The translations under genes and the position numbers were made by a program. The notes under the pieces were generated by a model. It was not told where the DNA came from and searched no databases. It saw nothing but the letters and a program-made list of their open reading frames with translations. 64,000 bases of DNA from an uncultured Bacilli bacterium (GTDB lineage: Bacteria > Bacillota_I > Bacilli_A > RF39 > UBA660). Where the stretch lies: contig CAKPPW010000001.1 in the NCBI GenBank assembly GCA_934177995.1, forward strand, positions 1 to 64,000. Reading direction: 5' to 3'. The first letter of the stretch is position 1, and each line of letters opens with the position of its first letter. Positions 14,488-22,766 of this stretch are shown piece after piece.

Positions 14488-16378
14488 GGGAAAGCTAAAA
14501 AATATATTAACGGTAGCAACATCAATATTTTTATTAATAATTGTAATAGGAATCAGTTATTCAGCCTTTATCTATAGTGGAATAGGTAAGAAAGAAAATA
14601 CAATTACAACAGGTGCAATAACAATGCTTTATACTGAAAGTAATAATACTATCTCTATTAATAATGCCCTACCAACCACAGATAATACCGGTAAAACTAG
14701 AAAAAATAGTGGAGAGTATTTTGACTTTTCTGTTAAGTCGTCTATCATTGGAAATACAGATATTAACTATGAAATAGCAGCTAAAGAAGAAACAGGTAAT
14801 ACTTTTAGTGGCAATAATATTAAGTATTATTTAACTACTGTAGATAGTACTGGAAAAGAAAAAGAAGTAATGGCACCAAGAACATACTATGAGGAGCCAT
14901 CTGGTAATGTTTATACTGGAAGACCTTCTGATATGATGAGTTTATATGTAGGTAATTTAAAAGAGCAGGGAGAGACAACAATTAATTATCGATTAAGAAT
15001 CTGGGTAGATGAAAGTTATAATCCACAGAATGATAATGGAGGATTAACTTATAAAGTAAGAGTAAATGTTTATGGACAAACTTCAGATACTGTAGCACAA
15101 GCAGAAGATACTTATTGTAAAGACAATGGCTTTACTACTTTATCAGATTGCATGTTAGTAATGAATAATCATGAAACAACAGTAGAGTCTGCTAAAATCG
15201 CTATAAAGGCAAAAGGGACACCTGATTTTAATAAAATAGCACCAAACGATACAGAAACTGATGGACTATATATGGCCGAAGATGATGATGGAGAAAGCTA
15301 CTATTATCGTGGAGCAGTTAAAAATAACTATGTATCATTTGCCGGATTCATTTGGAGAATAATTAGACGTAATGGTGATGGTAGTGTCAGAATGATTTAT
15401 TCTGGCAAGAGTACATCTGATACTGGAGATAATACTATGATAGGTACTTCTAAATTTAATGATAAGTACTGGGATCCAACTTATGTCGGATATAAATATA
15501 ATGAAAGTTTTTCACTACATGAAAATAATGGAACTACAACATATAATTGGTTTACCAATAATCAAAAATATAATTATGGAACAGGATACACTTTTGATGA
15601 GTCAACTAAAAAATTTACTTTAACAGGAGATATAAAACAATTAACCTGGACTGATAATCACGATGAGATAGTAAATAATCAGTTATATAGTTGTTTGAAT
15701 ACTAGTTGTAATGTAGCATATAAAGTAACGGGATATAGTAATGCTACTACAATGGTAGTAAAACCAATAAGTTATAGTTCTAATAGTTTGGCAGATGCAC
15801 AGACTAATACGACAGATTCAACAATCAAAGAAAAAATAGATAGTTGGTATCAAAACAATCTTGTAAACTATACTTCATATTTAGCAGATACAACTTTTTG
15901 TAATGACAGAAGTATAGCTGGTGGTTCAGGATATTTGACATCATCTGGTACAGGCTATTCAGTTTATAGGCACCTTACACAGGATAATAAGGCTCCAAGC
16001 TTAAAATGTAGTCAGGAAAATGATAGATTTAAAGTGTCAAATGAAAATGCTAAACTAAACTATCCTATAGGATTGATCTTGGCAGATGAAGCAGCCCTTG
16101 CTGGTAGTAGATCTTTTTATCAAGAGGAGTATTCATCAAATACTAATTATTACCTATATAACGGAAAATATTATTGGACGCTTTCACCTGCTCATTTTGA
16201 ACAAAATATAACAGAGGCACGAATGTTTACTGTAATGAGTATAGGTGGTTTACATCCATGGTATGGTACATCAGGAACGGCTGGTATCAGACCGGTTATT
16301 AATTTAAAACAAGATATGACTATATCTAAAGGTGATGGAACATCACTTAATCCTTACTCAATAAGATTAGGTTCATAA
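14480..16378 (+). CDS. Large surface protein with TasA/CalY-like N-terminus and DUF6273-like C-terminus
   Basis: A 632-residue exported protein. Residues about 10-30 form a hydrophobic signal/anchor followed by SYSAFIYSGIGKKENTITTGAITM, the pattern of SipW-dependent TasA/camelysin-type biofilm proteins. The middle carries a beta-rich region to about residue 200. From about 288 a second module begins (FAGFIWRIIRRNGDGSVRMIYSG) and runs to GTAGIRPVINLKQDM near the end, the GIRPVI(N/W)L signature of DUF6273-like surface modules. No LPxTG signal or C-terminal anchor is seen, and no SipW-type peptidase is in the window. GAGGTGG at 14467-14473 serves the ATG. It is probably a cell-surface or matrix protein; the two-module interpretation is inference. 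Confidence 0.8.
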   Translation: MNKGKLKNILTVATSIFLLIIVIGISYSAFIYSGIGKKENTITTGAITMLYTESNNTISINNALPTTDNTGKTRKNSGEYFDFSVKSSIIGNTDINYEIAAKEETGNTFSGNNIKYYLTTVDSTGKEKEVMAPRTYYEEPSGNVYTGRPSDMMSLYVGNLKEQGETTINYRLRIWVDESYNPQNDNGGLTYKVRVNVYGQTSDTVAQAEDTYCKDNGFTTLSDCMLVMNNHETTVESAKIAIKAKGTPDFNKIAPNDTETDGLYMAEDDDGESYYYRGAVKNNYVSFAGFIWRIIRRNGDGSVRMIYSGKSTSDTGDNTMIGTSKFNDKYWDPTYVGYKYNESFSLHENNGTTTYNWFTNNQKYNYGTGYTFDESTKKFTLTGDIKQLTWTDNHDEIVNNQLYSCLNTSCNVAYKVTGYSNATTMVVKPISYSSNSLADAQTNTTDSTIKEKIDSWYQNNLVNYTSYLADTTFCNDRSIAGGSGYLTSSGTGYSVYRHLTQDNKAPSLKCSQENDRFKVSNENAKLNYPIGLILADEAALAGSRSFYQEEYSSNTNYYLYNGKYYWTLSPAHFEQNITEARMFTVMSIGGLHPWYGTSGTAGIRPVINLKQDMTISKGDGTSLNPYSIRLGS

Positions 16379-16394
16379 AAGTGTTCTAAAATGC

Positions 16395-16423
16395 TTGCTA
16401 TCTTCATAAGAAAATGTTATAGT
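16395..16423 (+). promoter_or_regulatory. Promoter for the T-box/tyrS transcript
   Basis: TTGCTA (16395-16400), 17-base spacer, then TATAGT (16418-16423) preceded by TGT (extended -10). Transcription should begin near 16430. Confidence 0.65.
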
Positions 16424-16429
16424 AATTCT

Positions 16430-16634
16430 AGATTTCTGTGAAGAATGATAGTAGTTTAGAACGATTATTTTTAAGAGACTTAGTGGTTGGTGAAAACTAA
16501 GATAATATTTTAGATGAAATACACATTTGGAGAAAGAATCGTGTTAGAGCGTTAATCTATTAAGAGCATAGTTTCTATGAAATAAGGTGGTACCGCGGAA
16601 GAATCCGTCCTTATATTTGTAGAAACTTTTTATA
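16430..16634 (+). promoter_or_regulatory. T-box riboswitch controlling tyrS
   Basis: A T-box leader. The conserved core AAGGTGGTACCGCGG (16584-16598) contains the TGGNACCGCG box that pairs with the tRNA acceptor end, and AAGG...TCCGTCCTT forms the antiterminator. The competing terminator is AGTTTCTA (16570-16577) / TAGAAACT (16621-16628) followed by T's. A TAC triplet at 16520-16522 in GAAATACACA is the likely specifier, matching tyrosine. Uncharged tRNA-Tyr would stabilise the antiterminator and allow tyrS expression. Confidence 0.92.
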
Positions 16635-16652
16635 TTTTAAGGAGGAATAAAA

Positions 16653-17885
16653 ATGACATTATATGAAGATTTAAAATGGAGAGGTTTAATTAAAGATGTG
16701 ACATCTCCAGAGTTAGAAGAAAAACTAAATAAAGGTGGAATGACTTTCTATATAGGAGCTGATCCAACGGCAGAAAGCCTTCATATTGGTCAATTTCCTA
16801 CTTTCTTAGTTGCTGAAAGATTAAGAAGAGCAGGACATAAACCAATAATCTTAGTGGGAGGTGCTACAGGAAGAGTTGGAGATCCTAGAGGAACTGGAGA
16901 AAGAGAAAAAGCTGATATTAAAGTTATAGAGAGTAATTTTGTAAAGATTAAAAAACAAATGCAAAAATTATTTGGTGAAGACACATTAGTAGTTAATAAC
17001 TATGATTGGTTTAAAGACTATAACTATATTGATTTTTTAAGAGATGTTGGAAAGTATGTAAATGTATCTTACATGATTAATAAAGATTTAGTAAAAAGAC
17101 AGATGGATATTGGTATTTCTTATGCTGAATTTTCTTATATGTTAATTCAAGGATATGATTTTAAATATATTCATGATCATTATGGAGCTGATTTACAGTT
17201 TGGTGGATCTGATCAATGGGGTAACTTGACTACAGGAATAGAATTAATAAGAAAACTAAATAATGAAGAAGTTTATGCTTTTTCTGTACCACTTATTGTT
17301 GATTCTACTGGTAAGAAGTTAGGTAAGAGTTATGGAAATGCTTTATGGTTAGATGAAGAAAAGACTACTAGCTATGAAATGTATCAATATATACTAAACT
17401 TTGAAGATATAATGATGGAAGAATATCTTAAGAAATATACCTTCTTAAATAAAGAAGAGATAGAAGCTATTATGAAGGAACATAATGAAACACCAGAAAA
17501 ACGAATTGCTCAGAAGAGATTGGCTTATGAGGTAATAACATATCTTCATGGAGAAGATGCCTATAAACAAGCTGTTAAGATAAGTGAATCATTATTTAGT
17601 GGTGATATAGCATCTTTAACTTCTAAAGAAATAGAACAAGCCTTTAAGGGAATAGAACAACAAGAAATAGATAAAGAATATTTGTTAGTAGATTTATTAG
17701 TAGAAATGGGAATTTGTAAAAGTAAAAGAGAAGCTCGTGAATTTATTACTAATGGAAGTATTAGCATAAATGGTAAAAAAATAACAGATTTAGAATTTAT
17801 GGTTACAAAAGAAGTTGCAATTGAAGATAAATATATTATAATTAGAAGAGGAAAGAAGAAGTACTTCATTATAGTATTTAAGTAG
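16653..17885 (+). CDS. tyrS: Tyrosyl-tRNA synthetase
   Basis: Charges tRNA-Tyr with tyrosine in the cytosol. It is a class I synthetase: the HIGH-type motif is HIGQ (about 44-47) within GADPTAESLHIGQ, and the KMSKS-type loop is KLGKS (222-226) in GKKLGKSYGNALW. The tyrosine pocket region SYAEFSYMLIQGYDF and QFGGSDQWGN are present. A C-terminal S4 RNA-binding domain (about 344-405) completes the usual 410-420 residue length. AAGGAGG lies just before ATG 16653. It is controlled by the tyrosine T-box immediately upstream. It neighbours rpsD and ezrA, as in Bacillus. Confidence 0.98.
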   Translation: MTLYEDLKWRGLIKDVTSPELEEKLNKGGMTFYIGADPTAESLHIGQFPTFLVAERLRRAGHKPIILVGGATGRVGDPRGTGEREKADIKVIESNFVKIKKQMQKLFGEDTLVVNNYDWFKDYNYIDFLRDVGKYVNVSYMINKDLVKRQMDIGISYAEFSYMLIQGYDFKYIHDHYGADLQFGGSDQWGNLTTGIELIRKLNNEEVYAFSVPLIVDSTGKKLGKSYGNALWLDEEKTTSYEMYQYILNFEDIMMEEYLKKYTFLNKEEIEAIMKEHNETPEKRIAQKRLAYEVITYLHGEDAYKQAVKISESLFSGDIASLTSKEIEQAFKGIEQQEIDKEYLLVDLLVEMGICKSKREAREFITNGSISINGKKITDLEFMVTKEVAIEDKYIIIRRGKKKYFIIVFK

Positions 17886-17893
17886 GTGAAAAG

Positions 17894-19156
17894 ATGGAAA
17901 AAAATAAAAAATTATTAAAATGGTTAAAATTTTTGGTGATAGTGTGTATTGCTATTATAGTAGTAGAAGGTATTTATATAGGAGTTAAAATTTATCAAGC
18001 TAATAATAATACTGTTTATGTTGATACCTTAAGTTCAATTGAAAAACTAAAAGATGGTTATCTTGGTAGCGGTAGTAGTGACTTTAAACATAGTAAATAT
18101 AATAAGTATAGTAAAGACTACCAAAAAGCTAAGTTAGTTAAGTATGATAAGAATGAAAGAATAGTATTTGAAAGTGCTTATACTAAAGGATATGATTCTT
18201 ATTTCTATGATGCTAAACAAACTAAAGATGGTTATATTGCTGTAGGTTCTGCCGCTTATACTAAGACTCAAGTTAAGGAAAAGACTAAGGATGGTTTAAT
18301 TGTTATCTATGATAAAAATGGTAAACAAATAAATTCTAAGACTTTACAAATAGCAGGTGATACTAAGTTTACTAAAGTAGTAGTAATGGATGATGGGTAT
18401 TTAGTTATTGGACAAAGCATTTTAGAGAATATGACTATTGGAAATGATCCTGATGGTGGAGCTATTATGGTTAAATATGACTTTGATTTGAAAGAAAAAT
18501 GGCGTACTAATTATGGTGGTAGTAAATCAGGAATATTTAATGATGTAGTAGTAGATGATGATGCCATTTATCTTGTCGGAAAAGACGCTACTAGATATGG
18601 ATTCTTTGCTAAATTTAGTAAAACTGGAGAAAAAGAATTTATCAAGACTTATGAATATACTGATGTAGTTGGTTTCTCATCAATGGCTAAAATAGATGAT
18701 GATTTTGTAGTAGTAGGTGGAAAAACAACTAATATAGAAGCAGATGATAAAGATAAGAAAACAGAAGCAGTCTTACTAAGATATGATAAAGATGGTAACA
18801 TCAAATATGAAAAGAGATATAGAGTTAATAGTTCCGCTAGATTTAATAAAGTAGTAGTAGATGGTGATAATATAGTAGCTATTGGTCATACAGCTAAGAA
18901 AGATAAAAAAGAATCAACTGATTCTTATAATGTCTTTAGATATAGTGGTATCTTTGCTAAATATAAGAAAGATGGAGAAGAAATTACTAAGAAGACAGAG
19001 ACTGGTAGTAGGGATATTTACTTTAGTGATATGTTAGTAACAAAAGATGGCTGTATGATTGTTGGACAAACATCTTCTAAAGAATTAGGTGGTAATAATA
19101 AAGATTTAATCCCTTACTTCTTGAAGTATAATAAGAATGGAAAGATAGTTAAATAA
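17894..19156 (+). CDS. Membrane-anchored protein with seven propeller-like repeats
   Basis: A 420-residue protein with a single N-terminal membrane anchor (about 12-30) and an extracellular body. Seven copies of a loose motif, Asp/Gly-hydrophobics-Gly-(Ser/Gln/Lys), can be picked out: DGYLGSGSS, DGYIAVGSA, DGYLVIGQS, DAIYLVGKD, DDFVVVGGK, DNIVAIGHT and DGCMIVGQT. Each is followed by a KYDKNG-type turn, consistent with a seven-bladed beta-propeller. No catalytic residues can be pointed to. It starts 8 bases after the tyrS stop with AGTAGGTG as ribosome site, so it may be transcribed with tyrS, and its stop overlaps the next start. Function unknown; it may be a surface-binding or sensory protein. 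Confidence 0.75.
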   Translation: MEKNKKLLKWLKFLVIVCIAIIVVEGIYIGVKIYQANNNTVYVDTLSSIEKLKDGYLGSGSSDFKHSKYNKYSKDYQKAKLVKYDKNERIVFESAYTKGYDSYFYDAKQTKDGYIAVGSAAYTKTQVKEKTKDGLIVIYDKNGKQINSKTLQIAGDTKFTKVVVMDDGYLVIGQSILENMTIGNDPDGGAIMVKYDFDLKEKWRTNYGGSKSGIFNDVVVDDDAIYLVGKDATRYGFFAKFSKTGEKEFIKTYEYTDVVGFSSMAKIDDDFVVVGGKTTNIEADDKDKKTEAVLLRYDKDGNIKYEKRYRVNSSARFNKVVVDGDNIVAIGHTAKKDKKESTDSYNVFRYSGIFAKYKKDGEEITKKTETGSRDIYFSDMLVTKDGCMIVGQTSSKELGGNNKDLIPYFLKYNKNGKIVK

Positions 19157-19512
19157 TGAAATATTATTTATTAGAACCATTTGCTAAAGATTTATCTGTT
19201 GAAAAGAATCCTCCTTTAAGTGAGAAAGGAATAAGAATGGCTAGAGTTTTGGCTCTAACTATGAAAGGTATTTCAATTGATTATTGTTATACTGATACTT
19301 CTATAGCTTCTTTTGGAACAGCTTTATTATTAGTAGGTGATAAGCTTATAGTAAATAAAGTAGCTGCTTTAGATAAAGAATTAGAAGAAAATGTTACTTC
19401 TTTTATAAAGGAACTTAATAACAAATATAAAGAAGGAACAGTTTTAATTATAGCAGAAAAAAGTGTACTATCTATTATTGATAAGTACACTGATGCTATA
19501 TTTATTTCATAA
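19156..19512 (+). CDS. Degenerate histidine-phosphatase-like protein
   Basis: A 118-residue protein resembling the start of the phosphoglycerate-mutase/histidine-phosphatase fold: KYYLLEPF in place of the usual strand ending in RHG(E), then PPLSEKGIRMARVLALTM, which matches the PLSexGxxQA helix, and ISIDYCYTDTSIASFGTALLL like the next strand and helix. The catalytic RHG is missing and the protein is about half length, so phosphatase activity is unlikely. Its ATG overlaps the TAA of the propeller-like gene (TAATG), so the two are coupled. Perhaps a non-catalytic partner. The family link is weak. Confidence 0.65.
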   Translation: MKYYLLEPFAKDLSVEKNPPLSEKGIRMARVLALTMKGISIDYCYTDTSIASFGTALLLVGDKLIVNKVAALDKELEENVTSFIKELNNKYKEGTVLIIAEKSVLSIIDKYTDAIFIS

Positions 19513-19514
19513 GA

Positions 19515-19541
19515 AAAAAGACTTTGTTAATAAGTCTTTTT
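19515..19541. terminator. Bidirectional terminator between convergent genes
   Basis: A perfect 10-bp stem AAAAAGACTT (19515-19524) / AAGTCTTTTT (19532-19541), 7-base loop. It serves the tyrS-side genes and rpsD on the other strand. Confidence 0.8.
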
Positions 19542-20142
19542 ACTTGTTATAGAATTCAACGATTAATGATTCATTGATATCTGCATTTAATTCACTACGT
19601 TCAGGATATCTAACGTAAGTACCTTCTAATTTATTTTCATCAAAAGTAATGTACTCTACACGGTTAGTAACCTTAGAAATAGCTTCAAGTGCAGCTTTAT
19701 GATCTTTAGAATTTTCCTTTAAAGCAATCTTGCTTCCTGGTTTAACTCTATATGAAGGAATATCAACTTTCTTACCATTAACAGTAATATGTCCATGGTT
19801 TACAAGTTGTCTAGCTCCACGACGAGTAGTAGCAAATCCCATACGATAAACTAAGTTATCAAGACGAGATTCAAGTAAGATTAAGAAATTAGTACCGTGA
19901 ACTCCAGCCATTTTACTAGCTTCATCAAATGTCTTACGGAATTGTCTTTCGTTAACACCATACATGAAACGTAATTTTTGCTTTTCTTTTAATTGATTAG
20001 AGTAATCACTAGGTTTACCTTTTCTATCTTTACCATGTTGACCAGGTCCATAAGGACGTTTAGCTAATTCTTTACCAGTTTCAGTTAAAGAAAAACCAAC
20101 ACGACGAGATTGTTTATAACTAGGTCCAGTATATCTTGCCAT
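19540..20142 (-). CDS. rpsD: 30S ribosomal protein S4
   Basis: A 200-residue primary 16S-binding protein of the small subunit. The start MARYTGPSYKQSRRVGFSL, the GQHGKDRKGKPSDY region, and the S4 domain (LDNLVYRMGFATTRRGARQLVNHGHITVNGKKVDIPSYRVKPG, about residues 93-135) are all typical, as is the C-terminal VRYPERSELNADINESLIVEFYNK-type end. An in-frame upstream ATG at 20172 would add 10 residues, but AGGAGG just before 20142 fixes the start. The protein represses its own synthesis in Bacillus by binding its leader, and a structured leader is present here too. Confidence 0.98.
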   Translation of the reverse strand: MARYTGPSYKQSRRVGFSLTETGKELAKRPYGPGQHGKDRKGKPSDYSNQLKEKQKLRFMYGVNERQFRKTFDEASKMAGVHGTNFLILLESRLDNLVYRMGFATTRRGARQLVNHGHITVNGKKVDIPSYRVKPGSKIALKENSKDHKAALEAISKVTNRVEYITFDENKLEGTYVRYPERSELNADINESLIVEFYNK

Positions 20143-20306
20143 AAAAATCCTCCTTTCTTTTATAAATTGCATCTTCTTGAAATATTATTTCCAATACTTT
20201 CTATGGGAGTTTTGTTTTGTTCTTTCGCTTCACAGCAACGAAGGTACTTGAAACTTTCAAAAAACACATATAAAAAGGCGAAATATTGCTGTTCAAGTAA
20301 AATTGC
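20143..20306 (-). promoter_or_regulatory. rpsD leader RNA, probable S4 autoregulatory structure
   Basis: About 165 bases separate the rpsD promoter from its start. On the minus strand three complementary pairs occur (plus coordinates): ACTTGAA 20292-20298 with 20246-20252, ACAGCAA 20286-20292 with 20232-20238, and TTTCGC 20278-20283 with 20223-20228. All three 5' segments precede all three 3' partners in the same order, so the pairs cross. This implies a pseudoknot or switching structure, as known for S4-binding leaders. Confidence 0.6.
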
Positions 20307-20312
20307 AGATTT

Positions 20313-20341
20313 ATTGTAATATAAAATTGTAGATTTGTCAA
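20313..20341 (-). promoter_or_regulatory. rpsD promoter
   Basis: On the minus strand TTGACA (plus 20336-20341), 17-base spacer, TACAAT (plus 20313-20318). Confidence 0.75.
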
Positions 20342-20400
20342 ATATTTTGTAGCTAAAAAACTAGGATTATGGTATTATTAAATAGTAGGTGGTGAGCTAT

Positions 20401-22113
20401 ATGAAAGGAACATTACTATATGTTTTGACCGGAATTTTAATTGTAATCATTCTTATTATTGTGCTTATCGTTGTTTTAAAGAAAAAAAGGAAAAAATATT
20501 ATTTAAAATTATGTAAAAATTTAGATACAGAAAAAAACTTAATTGGAAGTACTCCTGTACTTCTTGAACTTTCTAAACTAGAACCGATTATAAAGAATGA
20601 AAAGATGGAAGAGAAGTATCAGAAATGGCAAGATGAATTTGCTTATATTAAAGATGAAGAACTTCCTAAAATAGATGATTTGTTAATTGAACTTGATACA
20701 TTGATTGATAAAAAGGAATATAATCTTGCTAAGAGTAAAATAAGTAAATGTGAGATAGGATTATATAAAGCAAAAGAACGGGCAAATTATTTACTTGACC
20801 AGATTAAAGAAATCACTCTTAGTGAAGAAAAATATCGAAATATAATTACTAAATTAAAAACTAAATATAGAGAATTAAATAAAGAATATCAAGAACATAA
20901 AAATCTTTATGAAGAGATGGCTGAAGCGATAGAATTACAGTTAGAGAATATTGAAAAAAGATTCTTAGAGTTTGAAACAGCTATGGATCAGAATCAGTAT
21001 ACCGATGTAGTTCATATTGTAAAAGCACTTGATACTATGATTGAACATATGGAGATAGTTATTTCTGAGGTACCTGATTTGTTAATGATGTGTAAACAGA
21101 TGGTTCCTAAGAGAGTAAAAGAAATAGAAGATACTAAAGAAAAGATGGAAAGTGAAGGATATCCATTAGACTTTTTAAGTATTGATGATAATATGGCGGA
21201 AGCTAAAAAGAATGTAAGTGTTATTCTAGATAGGATTAAAGTCTTGAACTTAGAAGACTGTATGTTTGAGCTTAAGACAATATTGGACTATTTAGATAGT
21301 ATTTTTGTGGCCTTTGAAAAAGAGAGATTATCACGAAAAGTATATGAAGAAGCAAGTAAAGATTTTGAAAAAAAACTAAATAAAACAGTTAAACTAGTAA
21401 CTGATATATATGAACAATTAGATGATATTGAGAATATGTATGATTTAAATAAAGAAGATGTAAAAATAATAGATGAGGTTAATAAAGATTTAACAGTTAT
21501 AAAAGATGATCATCATAAGATGTTAGAAAAAGTTAAGAATAAAGCGACACCTTATTCTAGTGTTAATGATGAAGTGGAGAAATTATCTAATAGATTAAAA
21601 CAAGTAGAATCAACTCTAGATATTGCTTTAAAATCACTTGGTAATATGTATGAAGATGAACAAAGAGCAAGGGAACAACTAGAAGAGATTGAAAGACTGT
21701 TAAAAGAATGTAAAGAAAAAATGAGAGAGTATAAATTACCAGTTATTGAAGATAGATACTTTGTTGAACTTAGTGAAGCTAATGAAGCTATCTTAGAGGT
21801 GATAAAAGAACTATCTAAAAAACCAATTGCTATTAAAACATTAAATACTAGAGTAGATACAGCTAGAGATTTAGTTCTAAAACTTTATAATACAACTGTT
21901 TCAATGATTAAAACTGCTAAGATGAGTGAAATGGCTATTGTTTATGGCAATAGATATATTCCTCTTCATGAAGATATAGAAGAAGGAATTAATAGAGCAA
22001 GAAATCTTTTCTTTAAAGGCGACTATACATCATCACTAAAAGTTAGTGTTGATACCATAAAATTAGTAGATGATAATTTTGAAAGAAAGTTGTTGGCGTA
22101 TGAAAAAGAATAA
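20401..22113 (+). CDS. ezrA: Septation ring formation regulator EzrA
   Basis: A 570-residue membrane protein: one N-terminal helix (about residues 4-24) followed by a basic patch (KKKRKKYY) and a long spectrin-like series of coiled coils to the C-terminus. The family opening LIGSTPVLLELSKLEPIIKNEKMEEKYQKWQ and the inner motif SEVPDLLMMCKQMVPKRVKEIE are recognisable. EzrA binds FtsZ and prevents extra Z-rings, and helps link division to wall synthesis. The length is close to the usual 562-570. An in-frame GTG lies at 20389, but TAGGTGG spaced to ATG 20401 supports the latter. The next gene starts inside its last 14 bases. Confidence 0.95.
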   Translation: MKGTLLYVLTGILIVIILIIVLIVVLKKKRKKYYLKLCKNLDTEKNLIGSTPVLLELSKLEPIIKNEKMEEKYQKWQDEFAYIKDEELPKIDDLLIELDTLIDKKEYNLAKSKISKCEIGLYKAKERANYLLDQIKEITLSEEKYRNIITKLKTKYRELNKEYQEHKNLYEEMAEAIELQLENIEKRFLEFETAMDQNQYTDVVHIVKALDTMIEHMEIVISEVPDLLMMCKQMVPKRVKEIEDTKEKMESEGYPLDFLSIDDNMAEAKKNVSVILDRIKVLNLEDCMFELKTILDYLDSIFVAFEKERLSRKVYEEASKDFEKKLNKTVKLVTDIYEQLDDIENMYDLNKEDVKIIDEVNKDLTVIKDDHHKMLEKVKNKATPYSSVNDEVEKLSNRLKQVESTLDIALKSLGNMYEDEQRAREQLEEIERLLKECKEKMREYKLPVIEDRYFVELSEANEAILEVIKELSKKPIAIKTLNTRVDTARDLVLKLYNTTVSMIKTAKMSEMAIVYGNRYIPLHEDIEEGINRARNLFFKGDYTSSLKVSVDTIKLVDDNFERKLLAYEKE

Positions 22114-22741
22114 GAAAAAGAAGAAAAAAAATAATAAAGGTTTTGGAGCATATGAGTTTTTAACAGTAGCAGTTGTTTGCTTAGTATTAACAGCTATTTT
22201 GTTAGTAGCAATACTTAAACTAAGTAATAAAGAAAAATATCAAGTATTTAACTTTAATGCTAGAGTCATGGCTATGAATGCTATTAATTATAATTTTAAG
22301 GATGAAGGCACAATATATTTATATGAGATGTTAAATTTAGATTTGATATCACCAATTAAAAATCCTTTCAATGGCAAAAGTTGTGATCTTTATGAATCAA
22401 AAGTGGAATTTCTAAAAGATGGAAAGAGAGTAACACTTAAATGTGGGGAATATCTAATAGATAGAGAATTAATAGGAAATAAAAGTTATACTCTTTATAG
22501 AGTAACAGACTGGAATGATGATAAAGAGTATGAAGCTAATGATAGTAAAACAATTTATAATCTTTCTAAGAAGGGAAAATTAGTTCTTAATAACTATTAT
22601 GAGAAAGATTTGTTAGTTACTATGCTAAATGAAAAGGTAGATAAAAAGTATGATAGTATTAAACAGATAGAAAAAGATTATAAATTAGTTAGTAAAAAAG
22701 TATATAGAAGAAAAACCAAAATAAGAGAAGTCGCTAATTAA
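22100..22741 (+). CDS. Pseudopilin-like membrane protein
   Basis: A 213-residue protein with a very basic N-terminus (MKKNKKKKKKNNK) followed by GFGAYEFLTVAVVCLVLTAILLVAIL. This reads like a type IV prepilin signal: Gly14 before the cleavage point, then Phe+1 and Glu+5, then a hydrophobic helix. The remainder is a soluble domain with a Cys pair (Cys in GKSCDLYE and in LKCGEY), as many pilins have in their C-terminal region. The start is inside the last codons of ezrA, so the two are coupled. No prepilin peptidase, assembly ATPase or other pilin is in the window. It could be a minor pilin-like protein or a coincidental single-pass protein. Confidence 0.7.
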   Translation: MKKNKKKKKKNNKGFGAYEFLTVAVVCLVLTAILLVAILKLSNKEKYQVFNFNARVMAMNAINYNFKDEGTIYLYEMLNLDLISPIKNPFNGKSCDLYESKVEFLKDGKRVTLKCGEYLIDRELIGNKSYTLYRVTDWNDDKEYEANDSKTIYNLSKKGKLVLNNYYEKDLLVTMLNEKVDKKYDSIKQIEKDYKLVSKKVYRRKTKIREVAN

Positions 22742-22766
22742 TATTAAATAAAAAGAAGGTGTTTGT

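Noticed and set aside
20110..20319. 69-codon plus-strand frame over the rpsD start and leader
   Set aside because: It overlaps the rpsD ribosome site and the leader pairings; composition and position fit a non-coding leader.
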